Assembly: GCA_035293945.1 (NCBI GenBank)
Contig: DATGLV010000015.1
Location: forward strand, 106,326-170,325
Length of the DNA stretch: 64,000 nucleotides
From: VAZQ01 sp035293945
Lineage (GTDB): Bacteria; Pseudomonadota; Alphaproteobacteria; Rhizobiales; Xanthobacteraceae
Direction: 5' to 3'
Shown: positions 8,325-16,750 of the stretch, one piece after another
How positions within the stretch are numbered: position 1 is the first letter of the stretch
How the letters are laid out: each line of letters opens with the position of its first letter
Notes under the pieces: model-generated
Database searches by the model: none
Seen by the model: the letters and a program-made list of their open reading frames with translations, nothing else
Told to the model about the DNA's origin: nothing
Program-made: the position numbers and the translations under genes

Positions 8325-8813
8325 TCACCCCAAATTCGCCCAGGGTAGCTCTTCGGCTGCGCAGTCCTTGCTAGCCGCAACACCAAAGACCGGGGTCTCA
8401 CGGCGCGATAGCCGCAGTCTGCGCAAATATGATGTCCACCAATCCGCGGTGGCGGTCAGCAGGGTTGGCTGCTCCGAGTAAATGCCTCCGCGAAAGACGA
8501 AGAAGTGACGATCCATCGATTTGGAGGTTTCTCGAAATAGGTCCTGCGACCAACCTTCAGCAGAGAGCTCGACTATAAGCAGTCGGCATGTACTTTTTTG
8601 GGCGTGGAGCACTGGAGCTCCCTCGATGACGGATTGTTCCGTAACATCGAAGTCGAGGCGAGAAAGGAAGCCGACTAGCCTATTCGTTGACTCCTGCCCG
8701 CCCGCCTGGTCGGCAGCGAGCTTCCAGCCAAAGGTCAGCGGAATGAGGGCTGCTATGAGCCACCTAAGACCGGGTGAGCAGGTCACGCCTTGCACCAAAC
8801 AAGCAAATCCCAA
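8325..8813 (-). CDS. exosortase-linked anchored protein, unknown function
   Basis: The frame gives up to 162 residues from a TTG at 8813. A GTG at 8786, giving 153 residues, is an equally possible start. An N-terminal membrane anchor (LRWLIAALIPLTFGWKLA) is followed by a soluble domain of about 120 residues. That domain contains one central Cys (KSTCRLLIVEL) and an aromatic segment (RHFFVFRGGIYSEQP, ADWWTSYLRRL). I do not recognise a family. It overlaps the end of the exosortase gene by 23-50 nt on the same strand, so it is translationally coupled and probably works with the exosortase. Confidence 0.7.
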   Translation of the reverse strand: MGFACLVQGVTCSPGLRWLIAALIPLTFGWKLAADQAGGQESTNRLVGFLSRLDFDVTEQSVIEGAPVLHAQKSTCRLLIVELSAEGWSQDLFRETSKSMDRHFFVFRGGIYSEQPTLLTATADWWTSYLRRLRLSRRETPVFGVAASKDCAAEELPWANLG

Positions 8814-9663
8814 TCATGAGAGAGAGAAGCAGCAAGTTTCCTACCAAGTCTCCGTATTGACTGTGGATCAACTCGTAATGCGCTTGATCTCGGCCCATGA
8901 GCGAAATTCGGCTGACATTGAACGCCACAACCGATGCGCCGGCGAGGAAACACCAGCGCAGATCCCGAGCGGCCCAGCGCCGAGATAGCCACTGCGTGAC
9001 CAGCACCCACGTAAGAAAAGCAAGCGAGACGTTTGCGAGCGAAGAACAGTAAGGCAAAATAATGAGACTGCCTGAATGATCGGCGAAAGGCACAATGTTG
9101 CCCGCGTTCTGAGTCCCCAGGATCAGTCCAACCAATTTCGCGTCGATTTCCAGAATGAGATTGGCGAAGTAGCGGAACAGGATCCGACTCCACAGCATGG
9201 GCACCGTCACCGCCAAGAGAATGATGACTCCGCGTCGTTGCGTCGACGTCGGCGCGCCCTGCAGAAGGACGTAAACACCAAGCATCGAGACCGCGAGCCA
9301 GCTCAGGCCCCCGATCGGCAGCGATACCAGCATCAGAATCAAAACACCCAAGCCAAGATCGGCGAGGCGGATTTTCCCAATCGGCTCCCGGAGAACGAGC
9401 TCCAGGCCCTTGAAGCACGCGACCCAAACGATCCCGCTCACCCCAAAAGTCGACAATAGGGCTTCGGACCAACCCTGTGATCGAATGGAATCAACTGCGC
9501 GAGCGCCCAGACCGTTGAAACATCCGATAAAAAAAAGTGCAAAAAAGAACTCGGACCGCGCCAAGGTCAATCGCACCCCGGCCAGCTGAGCCCTGGCGCT
9601 CCGAACCCCAACCGGATTTTTCAGAGAGATTTCGGAGTCTGTCGCCTCGCTCGATGCGGGCAC
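8764..9663 (-). CDS. exosortase/archaeosortase family transpeptidase
   Basis: This 299-residue multi-pass membrane protein has the three residues that define exosortases. They are Cys206 in ILPYCSSLANVSLAF, Arg252 in FNVSRISLMG, and a His in AHYELIHSQYGD (H262 or H267) before the final membrane helix. Exosortases are proposed to cleave and transfer proteins bearing PEP-CTERM-like tails to an extracellular acceptor, often near exopolysaccharide genes. The gene starts with GTG directly after the TGA of a 78-aa gene whose product carries such a tail. The unknown companion overlaps downstream. Family recognition is confident; subtype is not. Confidence 0.88.
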   Translation of the reverse strand: MPASSEATDSEISLKNPVGVRSARAQLAGVRLTLARSEFFFALFFIGCFNGLGARAVDSIRSQGWSEALLSTFGVSGIVWVACFKGLELVLREPIGKIRLADLGLGVLILMLVSLPIGGLSWLAVSMLGVYVLLQGAPTSTQRRGVIILLAVTVPMLWSRILFRYFANLILEIDAKLVGLILGTQNAGNIVPFADHSGSLIILPYCSSLANVSLAFLTWVLVTQWLSRRWAARDLRWCFLAGASVVAFNVSRISLMGRDQAHYELIHSQYGDLVGNLLLLSLMIGICLFGARRDLLTRS

Positions 9664-9900
9664 TCAACCCGACTTTCGTCTAAATCGGCGGACCATCCAA
9701 AAAGCCCCCCCGACCACCAAGGCCGGCAGGCCCGCGCCCGCGATCGGCGCCGGGGCAGCGTGAAGGCCCCCGTCCATCCACCTCTGCGCGCCCTCATAGA
9801 CCCAATTATCGGGGCTCAACACCTGGATATACACGACGGTGCCAATCATTGGTCCCAAGAGAGCAATGGCCCAAAGCGCCAGTTTGAGAGCAGGGGTCAT
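9664..9900 (-). CDS. small protein with PIAGAGLP C-terminal sorting tail
   Basis: This 78-residue protein has an N-terminal hydrophobic segment (LALWAIALLGPMIGTVVYI), a short exposed linker (SPDNWVYEGAQRWMDGG) and a tripartite C-terminus. That tail has the motif APAPIAGAGLPAL, a hydrophobic stretch and an arginine-rich end (RRFRRK). This is the architecture of PEP-CTERM-type exosortase substrates, with a GAGLP variant motif. I chose ATG 9900 because AAGGA lies about 8 nt upstream; the frame also extends upstream to 9981 without support. It directly abuts the exosortase gene. Confidence 0.75.
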   Translation of the reverse strand: MTPALKLALWAIALLGPMIGTVVYIQVLSPDNWVYEGAQRWMDGGLHAAPAPIAGAGLPALVVGGAFWMVRRFRRKSG

Positions 9901-10026
9901 TTTCCAGTCCTTATCTCCATCCGAGTAAAAAACTACCACCAGCGCCCGCCAGAGCGCAAGTTTTCGCCTTGCCTCATTCACCCTTTGTTCCGGCGGGCGG
10001 GTAGGATCCGGGGTCGCGAGTTGCTA

Positions 10027-11061
10027 TCAAGGCGACGCATCGAGCGCGGCACGCACACGTGCGACCACGTCCGCGGGCGTGGCGGCGAGCTTTCCGACCA
10101 GGGCCTGGACTTCCTCCCCGGTCACCGGGCTTAACTCGAGCTGCAGCTGCTTTGCATCGGCGATGAAGTCTGGGTCTTTCATCGTGGCGTCGAACGCGCG
10201 CCGCAGCGCCTCGACCCGAGCCGGCGGCACATCGGGCGGGACGAAATAAGGCCGGCCATATTCGGTGCGCGCGAACATCATTGTCAGCGCCGCGCGGTCG
10301 GCTTCCGTCTTGGCCTGCTCGAGCATGGTCGGTGCATTCGGCAGCTCGCCATCGCGCTTGAGCCCGTATTGGGCGATCACCGTGATCTTGTGCTCGGCGA
10401 TCCATTGCGGGATCGTGGTCTTGACCGATTGCCAGCCGATGCCGCCGATCCCCTGGACCTCGCCGCGCTCCATCGCGACGTTGATCTGCGGGGTCGAGTC
10501 GTAGCCGCGCACGATCTTGAACCGCGTCCCCAAGAACTTGTTCGTGACCAGGGGAAAGTCGACGAGCGTCGTGCCGGGCGCGGTCGCGCCGACGATCAGT
10601 TCCTTCTGCATGAGATCGGCAAGGGTCTGCACCGGTGCGGTATGCCAGGCATAGGCCACATAGGTTTCCCGGTTGGTGCTGCCGATCCAGTTAAGCTTGG
10701 CGGCATCGAAATGGGCCGCCTGCGGCTCGAGCAGCGGCGCGGTCGGGACGCCGTTGACGGGTGCAGCGATGACGGTTCCGTCCTTGGGGCCGAGGCTCGC
10801 CAGCTGATTGACCATTACCAGGCCGCCGGCAGCCGGCTGGTTCTGCACGATGATGGTGGGATTGCCCGGAATGTGATTGACGATATGGCGTGCGACCGCG
10901 CGGGCGAACAGGTCGTAGCCGCCGCCTGCGCCGGTTCCCACGATCATGCGCAATTGCTTGCCGCGGTAGAATGCGGCGACGTCGTCGTCAGCTCTCGCCG
11001 GTAAGATGCCGGCGAACGGCAACAGAGATAGGAACAGAAGAACGCCCGACGGGACCTTCAT
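10027..11061 (-). CDS. Bug/TctC-like periplasmic binding protein
   Basis: A 344-residue receptor with a signal peptide ending near PARADDD. The diverged Bug motif RMIVGTGAGGGYDLFARAVA is of the GGGYDL subtype. This subtype often sits beside oxidative catabolic genes and binds small organic acids; the ligand is unknown. It is third in a minus-strand operon after the LLM monooxygenase and the maleate-isomerase-like gene, with a 9-nt gap to the latter. It therefore probably delivers that pathway's substrate. There are no TctAB membrane components. Confidence 0.85.
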   Translation of the reverse strand: MKVPSGVLLFLSLLPFAGILPARADDDVAAFYRGKQLRMIVGTGAGGGYDLFARAVARHIVNHIPGNPTIIVQNQPAAGGLVMVNQLASLGPKDGTVIAAPVNGVPTAPLLEPQAAHFDAAKLNWIGSTNRETYVAYAWHTAPVQTLADLMQKELIVGATAPGTTLVDFPLVTNKFLGTRFKIVRGYDSTPQINVAMERGEVQGIGGIGWQSVKTTIPQWIAEHKITVIAQYGLKRDGELPNAPTMLEQAKTEADRAALTMMFARTEYGRPYFVPPDVPPARVEALRRAFDATMKDPDFIADAKQLQLELSPVTGEEVQALVGKLAATPADVVARVRAALDASP

Positions 11062-11070
11062 CGTCTGCCA

Positions 11071-11808
11071 TCAGATCGACGACGCCGAGGCATCGGCCAT
11101 CGCGTGCGTGAACAACCGACCCGGGCCGCGACCGTTCAAGGCGAGCCGAGAGACGCAATCCCACACCACTGCCTGATTGCTGGTGATCACAGGGCGATCG
11201 AGATCGCGCTCGAGCTCCGCGATCACGCCCAGCACCGCGATATTGGCGCAGCTCAGGAAGTACACATCGGCATCAGGGCGTGCGGCCTCGCGCGCGCGAT
11301 CGCGCCAGAAGGCGGACGGAGTGGCGCAATAGGCATCGCTCCCGGCAAGCGCAAAGCCCTTCGCGTAAACCACGCGGCAGCCCTCACCTTCAAGAAACTC
11401 CGCCTCGTGATCGGTCGTCGCCTGATCGTAGGGCGTGATCAGCACCATCGTGCGCGCACGGAGCGCGGCCAGCGCGCGGCGGATCGCAGTCGCCGTCGTA
11501 GTCGCTTGCGCGGCGCCCGCCCGCGCCAAGGCGGCGAGAATGCGGTCCTCGCCGTCGCGGCCCTCCTGCATGGAATTGGCGGTGCAGTGAAAGGCCACGA
11601 CCTCGCAACGCGCATCGGTCAATGCGCGGGTCGCCTCCTCGACACGCGGCATGATCGCGGCAAGCGGTCCGCGATTTGGGCCGGTCATGCGCAAACGCGT
11701 CACATGCGGCTGCACGCCACCCGGAAAGGCCTGGATCATCTCCTGCTCGACCATCCGGTTGGAGGAGGGGATAATGATGCCGACGCGCTTCTCCACTGCG
11801 TTCATCAC
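11071..11808 (-). CDS. maleate isomerase / Asp-Glu racemase superfamily enzyme
   Basis: A 245-residue protein of the maleate cis-trans isomerase / arylmalonate decarboxylase group. The start GIIIPSSNRMVEQEM is typical. The two catalytic cysteines are present: one in VAFHCTANSMQEG (about residue 75) and one in YFLSCANIAVLG (about residue 194). Maleate isomerase converts maleate to fumarate in nicotinate and related ring-degradation routes; other members are racemases or decarboxylases. Its GTG start overlaps the stop of the LLM monooxygenase gene (GTGA), so the two are coupled and likely consecutive in one pathway. Confidence 0.83.
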   Translation of the reverse strand: MMNAVEKRVGIIIPSSNRMVEQEMIQAFPGGVQPHVTRLRMTGPNRGPLAAIMPRVEEATRALTDARCEVVAFHCTANSMQEGRDGEDRILAALARAGAAQATTTATAIRRALAALRARTMVLITPYDQATTDHEAEFLEGEGCRVVYAKGFALAGSDAYCATPSAFWRDRAREAARPDADVYFLSCANIAVLGVIAELERDLDRPVITSNQAVVWDCVSRLALNGRGPGRLFTHAMADASASSI

Positions 11809-12941
11809 GCCGCCCGACGCTCGCGCACGCCCATGCGCTCCAGGCGCGGCAACACCTCCGCGCAGAAGAAGGGCAGCTCCTCCGCATAGTTGACCAGCGA
11901 GACGCCGATGCCGGTCAGTCCTGCCTTGCTCAAGTCGGCCAGTTGCTGCGCGACGAAATCAGGATCCCCCACAATGGGCAACCCGCCCATGCCTTGCGCA
12001 TATTGGCTGCGCTTGAGCTCGTATTCCTTTATCGGCACTGTCTGCGGGCTGATGTTCTTGAGCGCGAGAATGCCGTCGACCGCCGACCAGTCGGCATGCT
12101 CGACGATGCTGTAGTGATAATAGTCCTGCGCCTCTTTGCTGGTCGGCCGGCAGGTGATGACCCCGACCGTATAGCAGCCGATCTCGCGGCCGCTGCCCCT
12201 TGCCCGCTCCTGCACATTCGCGACCCGTTTGGCGGTCTCATCGAGCGAATCGCGCGAAGCCTGCAGGAAGAAGGCCTCGCAATTGCGGATCGCAAAGGCT
12301 TGGCCGGTGGGCGAGGACCCGGCGTTCATCATCAAGGGTCGCGTGCCGCCGAACGGCTTGGGCTTGCCGCGGATGCCTTTCATGTTGAAGTATTTGCCGC
12401 GAAAGTCGAAGTCTTCTCGCTCCGACCAGATCTGCTTGATGATGTCGATCCATTCCTGTGCGTACTCGTAGCGATCCTCGTGCTCGCGCTGCTCGACGCC
12501 GAACATCTCGAACTCGCCTTCGTTCCACCCGACCACGATGTTGAGGCCGAAACGGCCCTCACCGATATGGTCGGCGGTCACCATCTCCTTGGCGGCGATG
12601 ACCGGATTGAACAGCGGCGCGTGCACCGTGCCGAAAACCGTGATGTGCTTGGTCGAGGCGAGCAGGCCGGACGCCCAGGTGAGGGTCTCGAGCGTCGCGC
12701 CCTGGTAGTCGGTTTCTCCCCCATAGCCCTTCCAGCGGCCGATCGGCAGCATGAAATCGATGCCCGCTTCATCGGCCATGCGGGCAAGCCGCAGATTGTC
12801 CGGCCAGCTCCCGGTCCAACGCTCCGGCACCTTCGTGACCGCCCGCCCGGACGAACAGTTCGACCCGAACAAGCCGATCTTCAGCTTGTTGGTATTGTAC
12901 ATCGCGTAGCGGTCGCGCGTGGATACGTTGCGAGCGAGCAC
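11805..12941 (-). CDS. LLM-class flavin-dependent monooxygenase (RutA-like)
   Basis: A 378-residue bacterial-luciferase-like (LLM) enzyme. Segments such as GRWKGYGGETDYQGATLETL, GRFGLNIVVGWNEGEFEMFG and MMNAGSSPTGQAFAIRN match the RutA / alkanesulfonate-monooxygenase branch. These enzymes use FMNH2 and O2 to insert oxygen, RutA opening the uracil ring. No flavin reductase is adjacent. A GGGGAGG site lies about 4 nt before the GTG start. It is first in an operon with the maleate-isomerase-like and Bug genes. That order suggests ring opening followed by C4 diacid handling, but the substrate is unknown. Confidence 0.88.
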   Translation of the reverse strand: MLARNVSTRDRYAMYNTNKLKIGLFGSNCSSGRAVTKVPERWTGSWPDNLRLARMADEAGIDFMLPIGRWKGYGGETDYQGATLETLTWASGLLASTKHITVFGTVHAPLFNPVIAAKEMVTADHIGEGRFGLNIVVGWNEGEFEMFGVEQREHEDRYEYAQEWIDIIKQIWSEREDFDFRGKYFNMKGIRGKPKPFGGTRPLMMNAGSSPTGQAFAIRNCEAFFLQASRDSLDETAKRVANVQERARGSGREIGCYTVGVITCRPTSKEAQDYYHYSIVEHADWSAVDGILALKNISPQTVPIKEYELKRSQYAQGMGGLPIVGDPDFVAQQLADLSKAGLTGIGVSLVNYAEELPFFCAEVLPRLERMGVRERRAA

Positions 12942-13075
12942 GTGGCCTCCCCTTTCTTCTCGTCGTTGATCGCGGTCAGCGCCATCCTAGCCCAACGCTG
13001 CGGCTGATTGAAATGGCGGCGGGAAATGCCGATTATCCATCGACCAATCCTGGTTCTTGCACCGATCGCGGGAAA

Positions 13076-14092
13076 ATGCAGGTCGTGAAACGCTCCTCGT
13101 GCTGCAAGCTCGCCACGGCTCTCGCTGCAGTTGCCGCTATGGCGCTGCTGGGCCGACTGCCGGCGCATGCGCAGGCGGAGAGGGAGACCAAGACTTACCC
13201 GACGCGGCCCATCCGGCTCGTGGTTCCTTTTCCGGCCGGCGGGCCGACCGACATCCTGTCACGTGTCATCGCTCAGCGCATGAGCGCGGATTGGGGGCAA
13301 GCGGTGGTGGTCGAAAACCGGCCCGGCGGCAATACGGCAATCGGCGCCAGTGAGGTCGCGCACGCTGCTCCCGACGGCTACACCCTGCTCGCCGCAATGG
13401 ACACGACCTTGGTGCTGAATCCCGCTGCCATCAAGAACCTCGCTTATGATCCGGTTCGGGACTTCGCTTCGGTCACCCTTGCGGCCAAGAACACCTCGCT
13501 GTTGACCGTCCGGGCAGCCGACGGACCGAAGACGATCCTCGAGCTCATCGCACGAGCCCGCCAGAGCCCCGGCAAGCTGAATTACGGCGCCGGCATCATC
13601 ACGACGCGCCTGGCCGGCTATCTCCTCAACCGCGAGGCCGGCATCAACGTCCAGCCCGTGCCCTACAAGGGCAGCGCCGAGGTCGTGCAGGGGCTCTTGA
13701 CCGGTGCGGTCGATTATATCATCGACGGGGTGGCCACGAGCCTTCCGCTCATACAATCCGGGAAACTTCGCGCTTTGGCCAAGCTCAATAATCGACCGCT
13801 GCCGGCCCTTCCCGACGTCGCGCCGCTCGCGGTCGCAGCCGACTTGCCGGCGCTCGATGACATTTCCAGCTGGATCGCGATCGTCGCTCCGGCGCACACG
13901 CCGCGGGCGATCGTGGACAAGCTCCATGAGGAAATTTCCGCGGTGTATGCCGACCCCGTGCTCTATGCGAGGCTGCAGAAGGCCGGGATCAATCCGGTCG
14001 CCAGCACGCCCGAGGAGCTCGATTCTTTCGTCCGCAAGGAAGGCGCGCGCTGGGTCAATGTCGTGAAGGAAAGCGGCATCGCGCTCGAATAG
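13076..14092 (+). CDS. Bug/TctC family periplasmic binding protein
   Basis: A 338-residue tripartite-tricarboxylate-type receptor. A basic N-terminus and hydrophobic core form a signal peptide ending near LPAHAQAE. The canonical PIRLVVPFPAGGPTDILSR motif follows, with ENRPGGNTAIGA in the ligand loop. It is divergent from the LLM monooxygenase (134 bases between starts) and lies upstream of the hydroxyacid dehydrogenase on the same strand. I chose ATG 13076 because it begins directly with the signal sequence; the longer frame from 13013 lacks a ribosome site. Confidence 0.88.
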   Translation: MQVVKRSSCCKLATALAAVAAMALLGRLPAHAQAERETKTYPTRPIRLVVPFPAGGPTDILSRVIAQRMSADWGQAVVVENRPGGNTAIGASEVAHAAPDGYTLLAAMDTTLVLNPAAIKNLAYDPVRDFASVTLAAKNTSLLTVRAADGPKTILELIARARQSPGKLNYGAGIITTRLAGYLLNREAGINVQPVPYKGSAEVVQGLLTGAVDYIIDGVATSLPLIQSGKLRALAKLNNRPLPALPDVAPLAVAADLPALDDISSWIAIVAPAHTPRAIVDKLHEEISAVYADPVLYARLQKAGINPVASTPEELDSFVRKEGARWVNVVKESGIALE

Positions 14093-14150
14093 CCTCTACT
14101 CATCCCGCCTCATCCAACCAAATCCCTTGTCTGCGTCAAACGGAGCATCC

Positions 14151-15218
14151 ATGTCCAAGCCGAAAGTCCTTGTCTTTGCGCCGCGCGAAGAGCCGCCGGA
14201 GACCATCGCCGCACTCGAGGGCCTCGGCTGCGAGATCGTGTTCGGCAATCGGGACTGGCAACTGCCACGCCGCTCCGATGGGGACGCGATTGTCGAGGCC
14301 GCGCGCGATGCCGTTGCGCTGATGGGCACCTCGATTCGCCACTGCCCGATCACGCGGCGGATCATGCAGGCCTCGCAGCGGCTGCGGGTGGTCGCGAAAT
14401 ACACCGTCGGGGTCGACGATATCGACACCGAAGCGGCGACCGAGCTCGGCATCATGGTGTGCCATGCGCCGACCGAGTCCAACTGCTTCGCGGTCGCCGA
14501 GACCACGGTGACGTTCATGCTGGCGCTCTTGAAGAAGCTGCGCGAGCGCGATGCCGACGTGCGTGCAGGCAAGTGGCGTGAGCTGCACAATTTCGCCTAC
14601 TACGTCGGCAGCCGTGCGAGCGACGGTTTCCCGGGACAGACGATCGGCCTAGTCGGCCTCGGGCGCATCGGCACCCGAGTGGCGCAGCTCTTGGCGCCCT
14701 GGCGCGCCCGCATTCTCGCCTACGACCCCTATGTGCCGCCGGCGCACTTCCTGACCCACAACGTCAAGGCGGTCGACTACGACACGTTGCTGAGAGAATC
14801 CGATGTCGTGTCGTTTCATGTCGTGCTCACCAAGGAGACCCGCTACATGTTCGGCGAACGCGAGCTTGGCCTGATGAAGCCCTCCGCGATCGTGCTCAAT
14901 ACGGCGCGCGGCAAGGTCGTCGACGAGAAGGCGCTGGCCAAGGCGATTGCCGCCGGGCGCATCCGCGGCGCCGCCATCGATGCTTTCGAGGAAGAGCCCC
15001 TGCCCGCGGATTCTCCCCTGCGCGCGCTTGGCGAGAAGGTCCTGCTGTCGCCCCACTCGGCCGCCTACACAGAAGGCGGTGAGCTGCGGCAAGGCGTCGC
15101 CTGGGCAACCCGCTCGGTCGTCGCAGCCTTATCGGGAAAGATTCCCGACAACGTCTACAACAGAGAGGTGCTCCCGCGCTGGAAGGAGCGGTTCGGCGGG
15201 GCCAGCATTTCGAGCTGA
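14151..15218 (+). CDS. D-isomer-specific 2-hydroxyacid dehydrogenase
   Basis: A 355-residue NAD-dependent dehydrogenase of the SerA/glyoxylate-reductase type. The Rossmann motif GLVGLGRIGTR is near residue 165. The catalytic triad is present: Arg in LNTARGKVVDE, Glu in DAFEEEPLP and His in LLSPHSAAYTEGG. It lacks the C-terminal ACT domain of housekeeping SerA. Substrate is unknown. The gap to the Bug gene is 58 nt, so the two may be co-transcribed and the bound substrate may be a hydroxyacid. The ATG at 14151 follows a GGAG site. Confidence 0.88.
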   Translation: MSKPKVLVFAPREEPPETIAALEGLGCEIVFGNRDWQLPRRSDGDAIVEAARDAVALMGTSIRHCPITRRIMQASQRLRVVAKYTVGVDDIDTEAATELGIMVCHAPTESNCFAVAETTVTFMLALLKKLRERDADVRAGKWRELHNFAYYVGSRASDGFPGQTIGLVGLGRIGTRVAQLLAPWRARILAYDPYVPPAHFLTHNVKAVDYDTLLRESDVVSFHVVLTKETRYMFGERELGLMKPSAIVLNTARGKVVDEKALAKAIAAGRIRGAAIDAFEEEPLPADSPLRALGEKVLLSPHSAAYTEGGELRQGVAWATRSVVAALSGKIPDNVYNREVLPRWKERFGGASISS

Positions 15219-15315
15219 GCGCTTTCTGGCAGGTTTGTGCTCCTCTCCCTTGGAGAATCCATCCCTGGCCGAGCGAACCATTGCTGTATTCAGCGCGTGG
15301 GCCTAGTTTCGCGCC

Positions 15316-16746
15316 ATGAATGCAGCGATGAGCGAAGCAGCACCCATCCATGTCATCGGTGGCGGCTTGGCCGGCTCCGAGGCAGCTTGGCAGATTGCCG
15401 CGCATGGTGTGCCGGTGGTGCTGCACGAGATGCGCCCGACCTGCGCCACGGCCGCGCACAAGACCGACCGTCTGGCGGAGCTTGTCTGCTCCAATTCCTT
15501 TCGCTCCGATGATGCCGAGCACAATGCGGTCGGTTTGCTGCATCAGGAGATGCGCCTGCTCGATTCCCTGGTGATGCGGGCCGCCGATGCCAATCAGGTC
15601 CCCGCCGGCGGAGCGCTCGCGGTTGACCGTGAGGGATTTGCTGCGGCCGTGACCGCGGCGCTTTCCGCGCATCCGCTGGTCACGCTCTGCCGCGAGGAGA
15701 TTGCCGGCATTCCCCCGGCCGAGTGGGACAACGTGATTGTGGCGACCGGCCCTTTGACTTCACCGGCGCTCGCCGAAGCCATCGCCAACCTGGCGGGCGA
15801 AGAGGCGCTGGCCTTCTTCGACGCAATCGCGCCGATTGTGCATCGCGGCTCGATCGATATGTCGGTTGCCTGGTTGCAATCGCGCTACGACCGGTCCGGG
15901 CCCGGCGGTTCGGGCGCCGACTACATCAATTGCCCGCTCTCACGCCACCAATACGACGCCTTCATCGATGCCTTGCTGGCCGGCCAGAAGGTGAGCTTTC
16001 ACGACTGGGAGACGGCTACGCCCTATTTTGACGGCTGCCTGCCGGTCGAGGTGATGGCCGAGCGCGGGCGCGAGACCTTGCGGCATGGTCCGATGAAGCC
16101 GTTCGGGCTCACCAATCCGCGCGCTCCCGCCGTGAAACCTTATGCGGTCGTCCAGCTGCGGCAGGACAATCGGCTCGGAACATTGTTCAATATGGTGGGC
16201 TTTCAAACCAAGCTCACCCATGGCGAGCAGCTGCGCATCTTCCGCACCATACCGGGGCTGGAGGGCGCCGAGTTCGCGCGACTTGGCGGATTACACCGCA
16301 ACACATTTCTCAACTCCCCGAAGCTCCTGGATGAGAAGCTGCGCCTTAGGGCGGATCCCCGTTTGCGATTCGCCGGCCAGATCACCGGCTGCGAAGGCTA
16401 TGTGGAATCCGCTGCCGTCGGGCTGTTGGCGGGCCGTTTCGCCGCCGCTGAGCGCCTGGGCGGAGCAGTCCTTGTTCCACCGCCCACCACCGCGCATGGT
16501 GCTCTCATCAATCACATTACCGGCGGCCACATCGAGACTATCGATGCGGGGCCGCGTTCCTATCAGCCGATGAACATCAATTTCGGGCTGTTCCCACCGC
16601 TCGCAAAGTCGCCGAGCCGGGCCGCTGACGGCGCCCGCCTGCGCGGAACAGCCAAGGTTTTGGCCAAGAAGCGCGCTATGTCGCAGCGGGCGCTTGCCGA
16701 TCTTGCCCGCTGGAGCGCCGGCGAGCACGCGCTGGCGGCGGAGTAA
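15316..16746 (+). CDS. trmFO: methylene-THF-dependent tRNA (m5U54) methyltransferase
   Basis: TrmFO makes 5-methyluridine at tRNA position 54 using FAD and methylenetetrahydrofolate. The 476-residue length is normal. The N-terminal FAD motif IHVIGGGLAGSEAAWQIA and the family blocks ELVCSNSFRSDDAEHNAVG, FQTKLTHGEQLRIFRTIPGL and ITGCEGYVESAAVGLLAG are all present. The next gene follows on the same strand 4 nt after the stop. Confidence 0.96.
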   Translation: MNAAMSEAAPIHVIGGGLAGSEAAWQIAAHGVPVVLHEMRPTCATAAHKTDRLAELVCSNSFRSDDAEHNAVGLLHQEMRLLDSLVMRAADANQVPAGGALAVDREGFAAAVTAALSAHPLVTLCREEIAGIPPAEWDNVIVATGPLTSPALAEAIANLAGEEALAFFDAIAPIVHRGSIDMSVAWLQSRYDRSGPGGSGADYINCPLSRHQYDAFIDALLAGQKVSFHDWETATPYFDGCLPVEVMAERGRETLRHGPMKPFGLTNPRAPAVKPYAVVQLRQDNRLGTLFNMVGFQTKLTHGEQLRIFRTIPGLEGAEFARLGGLHRNTFLNSPKLLDEKLRLRADPRLRFAGQITGCEGYVESAAVGLLAGRFAAAERLGGAVLVPPPTTAHGALINHITGGHIETIDAGPRSYQPMNINFGLFPPLAKSPSRAADGARLRGTAKVLAKKRAMSQRALADLARWSAGEHALAAE

Positions 16747-16750
16747 GGCT

